Shown: positions 7,601 to 9,165 of the stretch, in pieces
Position numbering within the stretch: the stretch's first letter is position 1
How the letters are laid out: the number at the start of each line of letters is the position of its first letter
Assembly: GCA_030917985.1 (NCBI GenBank)
Contig: JAUPTR010000289.1
Location: 1 to 9,165, forward strand
Reading direction: 5' to 3'
DNA length: 9,165 nt
DNA from: Pseudomonadota bacterium
GTDB taxonomy: Bacteria > Pseudomonadota > Gammaproteobacteria > Burkholderiales > SCOH01
The notes under the pieces: generated by a model
Told to the model about the DNA's origin: nothing
Seen by the model: only the letters and a program-made list of their open reading frames with translations
Databases searched by the model: none
Position numbers and translations under genes: made by a program

Positions 7601-8650
7601 TTCTTCAATGTCGGCATTCGCAGCGAGCTGTATGTTATTGGCTCGATTGCTTCGGATGACAAACTGAAGATCAAGCGCAACAACAAAACCGTGTTCCATG
7701 AAGCGCGCACCGTGTTGCAGCGTGCCTGGTCGGAAACCAGCTACCAGTTGCAACGTTTGCGTGACAATCCCGCCTGTGCTGATTCCGAGTACGATCGCTT
7801 GCTCGATAAGGGTGACAAGGGCCTGTTTGCGGAGCTTGGCTTCGATCCGGCAGAAGATATTGCCGCACCGTACATCAGCAAAGGTGCCAAGCCGCGCATT
7901 GCAGTTCTGCGCGAGCAGGGCGTCAACAGCCAGGGTGAAATGGCTGCAGCCTTCGTCAAGGCTGGTTTTGAGGCTGTTGATGTGCACATGAGTGACATCA
8001 TTGCCGGGCGTATTGGCTTGAACGATATGCTGGGTGTGGCCGCCTGTGGCGGTTTCTCTTACGGTGACGTACTCGGTGCGGGCGAGGGCTGGGCCAAATC
8101 GATCCTGTTTAACCCGCGTGCCCGTGAGCAGTTCGAAGCATTCTTCCAGCGCCGGGATACCTTTGCGCTAGGCGTGTGTAACGGTTGCCAGATGATGAGT
8201 AATCTCAAGTCCATCATTCCGGGTGCAGAGCATTGGCCTCATTTCGGACGCAATGAATCCGAGCAGTTCGAAGCGCGTCTGGTGATGGTCGAGGTGCTGG
8301 AAAGCCCGTCGCTGTTCCTGCAAGGCATGACGGGCAGCAAGATGCCGATTGTGGTGTCACATGGCGAGGGGCGTGCCGAATTTGCTTCGGCTGCTGCGCA
8401 GAAAAATGTCATCACAGCGCTGCGGTTCGTTGATCACAAGGGTAAGCCAACCGAAGCGTACCCGCTGAATCCGAACGGCTCGCCGAAAGGCGTGACAGGC
8501 GTTACTACTGTGGATGGGCGTTTCACCATCATGATGCCGCATCCGGAGCGAGCACACCGTACCGTTCAGCTATCCTGGCACCCGGAAAACTGGGGTGAAG
8601 ATTCGGGCTGGATGCGTATGTTCCGCAATGCCCGCAAGTGGATTGGTTGA
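4676..8650 (+). CDS. purL: Phosphoribosylformylglycinamidine synthase (FGAM synthase, large fused PurL)
   Basis: A 1324-residue cytosolic enzyme catalysing the fourth step of de novo purine synthesis: FGAR plus glutamine plus ATP give FGAM, glutamate and ADP. It is the fused proteobacterial form. A PurS-like N-terminal domain (about 1-155, with [17 protein letters not shown]) is followed by a linker and the first synthetase half, with NSEHCRHK (217-224), [14 protein letters not shown] and [12 protein letters not shown]. The second synthetase half contains [15 protein letters not shown] and [10 protein letters not shown]. The glutaminase domain starts near residue 1070 with [10 protein letters not shown]. 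Its triad is complete: Cys1168 in GVCNGCQMM, His1289 and Glu1291 in MPHPER. Similarity to recalled E. coli PurL runs the whole length. GGGA (4667-4670) serves as a ribosome site five bases before the ATG. Oddity: a charged insertion of about 23 residues near 923-946. It is transcribed alone and ends at the strong terminator near 8773. Confidence 0.98.
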   Translation: MTEVISLRGGSALSSFRLKKLLQSFSAVGVEVEHIYAEYWHFAEVAQPLSAEEQTILSQLLSYGHAADPAGAVGEMMLITPRIGTISPWSSKASDIVHNAGLAVVNRVERGVAVYIKKASGKLSEADRRAVLPVLHDRMTEAVFDSLDAASRLFQHIEPQALASVDVLGGGRAALVRANDEMGLALSADEIDYLQENFQKISRNPTDVELMMFAQANSEHCRHKIFNADFIIDGQPQPKSLFGLIKDTHQASPEGTLVAYSDNSSVIAGATINRLQPDADKQTWQWTERPTHILMKVETHNHPTAISPFAGAATGSGGEIRDEGATGRGSKPKAGLTGFSVSNLNIPGFEQPWETYEGKDASGNVYGRPERIASPLQIMLDGPIGGAAFNNEFGRPNLAGYFRTYEEKVSGEMRGYHKPIMIAGGLGNIDELQVYKQSLPVGSLLIQLGGPGLLIGMGGGAASSMDAGANAADLDFDSVQRGNPEIQRRAQEVIDRCWQLGEANPILSIHDVGAGGVSNALPELVHGSDRGGKLDLRKVPIEEKGMAPKEIWCNESQERYVLAIAEKDLACFTAICERERCPFAVLGHATAEQHLEVADSLLGNKPVDMDMSVLLGKPPKMTRDVTRAELDLPRFDSSTLSLEEAALRVLRLPAVADKSFLITIGDRTVGGMSVRDQMVGRWQVPVADVAVTTMGYDTYRGEAMAMGERTPLALISGPASGRLAIGEAITNIAAADIEKISDIKLSANWMAAAGHPGEDARLYDTVQAVSELSQQLGISIPVGKDSLSMKTVWQEREQQKSVTAPLSLVVSAFAPVQDVRNTLTPVLRTDVGDTDLILIDLGGGKCRLGASSLAQAYKQIGDFNPDVVNPERLIAFFNVIQSLKREQKLLAYHDRSDGGLFVTLCEMMFASHVGLNIEVDELCFERRRSEREYGEITPEDVLRAENGRIMGVLFNEELGAVIQCRRSDTSTVMAAFFNVGIRSELYVIGSIASDDKLKIKRNNKTVFHEARTVLQRAWSETSYQLQRLRDNPACADSEYDRLLDKGDKGLFAELGFDPAEDIAAPYISKGAKPRIAVLREQGVNSQGEMAAAFVKAGFEAVDVHMSDIIAGRIGLNDMLGVAACGGFSYGDVLGAGEGWAKSILFNPRAREQFEAFFQRRDTFALGVCNGCQMMSNLKSIIPGAEHWPHFGRNESEQFEARLVMVEVLESPSLFLQGMTGSKMPIVVSHGEGRAEFASAAAQKNVITALRFVDHKGKPTEAYPLNPNGSPKGVTGVTTVDGRFTIMMPHPERAHRTVQLSWHPENWGEDSGWMRMFRNARKWIG

Positions 8651-8772
8651 TACCTCCGACGAAGCCTGACCTCGAGTAAGGGGTTGGGCTGTGTTTTTTG
8701 CCTGAGTTTATCAAAAGCTGCGAGACAGGCCGCCTGCTGCTCTCTGCCAGCCAAGCCATGTACTGCAAAAAC

Positions 8773-8803
8773 AAAAGCCCCCGTTTTGAGCGGGGGCTTT
8801 TTT
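8773..8803. terminator. Bidirectional rho-independent terminator between purL and the PEP-CTERM gene
   Basis: GCCCCCG (8777-8783) pairs perfectly with CGGGGGC (8791-8797) around a seven-base loop. It is flanked by AAAA (8773-8776) on the left and TTTTTT (8798-8803) on the right, so a U-rich tail follows the stem in both transcripts. It lies 122 bases after the purL stop and 49 bases from the stop of the converging minus-strand gene, so it can serve both. Confidence 0.9.
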
Positions 8804-8851
8804 CTGCTTCACGAAGATATCTCTGCGCAGGTATTTTTATTGCACCTGCCC

Positions 8852-9165
8852 TTACTTGACGCGACGACGTGCGGCGATGCCCACTACGCCCAAGCCAGCC
8901 AGCAGCATGGCGTAGGTTTCTGGTTCTGGTACCGGGGCACTTGCTGTTGCGGTTGTAAACGAAGCGAGGCCGTAATGTTTCGTGCCGCCTTTGCCCAGTC
9001 CGCCGTCAATCTTGTAGTAGTAGTCGCCTGTTGTCAGATCGGCAAAGTTGTGGGTCTGAGAAACGCTTGCACCCGAAAACGTGAATGAGTCTATCAGTGT
9101 GTCCTTGTCCCAAATATTGGCAACGTCACCTTTGTAAAGCTCAACATCACCTGCGATATTGCCAA
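8852..9165 (-). CDS. PEP-CTERM sorting domain protein (C-terminal 103 residues; gene continues beyond the window)
   Basis: The minus strand is open from the right edge to a TAA at 8854-8852. Its last residues are VPEPETYAM (near 8932-8906), then the hydrophobic stretch LLAGLGVVGIAA, then RRRVK. This is the classic tripartite PEP-CTERM signal: VPEP motif, membrane segment and basic tail. Such proteins are exported by Sec, anchored, and cleaved by an exosortase in bacteria that make extracellular polysaccharide. The visible upstream part is beta-rich and polar, with DSFTFSG, GDYYYKIDG and HYGLASFTT, followed by a low-complexity Thr/Ala linker (TTATATASAP). The DSFTF and GxYYY features recall the FxDxF group of PEP-CTERM proteins, but that assignment is tentative. 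The start codon and signal peptide lie outside the window. The gene converges on purL across a shared terminator. Confidence 0.9.
   Translation of the reverse strand, partial: GNIAGDVELYKGDVANIWDKDTLIDSFTFSGASVSQTHNFADLTTGDYYYKIDGGLGKGGTKHYGLASFTTATASAPVPEPETYAMLLAGLGVVGIAARRRVK

Noticed and set aside
8651..8772. Possible small RNA or short hairpin gene after purL
   Set aside because: Only a weak stem (CAGG 8726-8729 with CCTG 8733-8736) is visible and there is no promoter-like pair. It is better read as the purL 3' untranslated region leading to the terminator.
8684..9088. Plus-strand open frame of 134 codons
   Set aside because: It runs through the strong terminator and then antisense to the PEP-CTERM gene. 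The encoded sequence is cysteine-rich translation of non-coding and antisense bases.
1..9165. CRISPR arrays, insertion sequences, tRNA or rRNA genes, phage or defence systems
   Set aside because: No regularly spaced repeats, transposase or terminal inverted repeats, tRNA-like cloverleaf or phage/defence protein motifs were seen on either strand. The gene content is housekeeping and accessory metabolism.

Overview
The window looks like an ordinary chromosomal stretch of a Gram-negative bacterium, most likely a betaproteobacterium. The last gene of a type II secretion operon (gspN) and a two-domain-fused PurL of the proteobacterial type point to proteobacteria. A C-terminal PEP-CTERM sorting signal (VPEP, hydrophobic stretch, RRR) at the right edge favours betaproteobacteria that carry the exosortase system. 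A more precise placement is not supported by what I can see.

Layout, left to right. (1) The last codons of a gene that is probably gspM overlap gspN (23-751, +). (2) A YeaD-type hexose-6-phosphate mutarotase (867-1769, +) follows after a 115-base gap. (3) A 179-base leader containing a hairpin precedes an AlkJ/BetA-like FAD-dependent GMC alcohol dehydrogenase (1949-3598, +). (4) msrA (methionine sulfoxide reductase A) lies on the minus strand (3599-4132), and its stop codon directly abuts the dehydrogenase stop with no base between them. (5) A divergent 152-base region with a good sigma70-like promoter leads to a small cysteine-rich DUF1289 protein (4285-4506, +). (6) A 169-base region with hairpins and a candidate promoter leads to the full-length purL (4676-8650, +). 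(7) A strong bidirectional rho-independent terminator (8773-8803) separates purL from a converging minus-strand gene. That gene encodes a PEP-CTERM protein and runs off the right end, so only its last 103 codons are present.

The genes do not form one pathway. They are secretion (gspN), sugar-phosphate epimer balance (yeaD), alcohol oxidation (GMC dehydrogenase), protein repair (msrA), a small metal-binding-like protein (DUF1289), purine synthesis (purL) and an exported, sorted surface protein (PEP-CTERM). Apart from gspM-gspN, each appears to be its own transcription unit. I saw no mobile element, CRISPR array, tRNA, rRNA or phage gene, and no convincing undescribed multi-gene system. The points most worth checking are the truncated PEP-CTERM gene, a charged insertion of about 23 residues in PurL, the zero-gap convergent stops, and the structured leaders of the dehydrogenase gene and purL.
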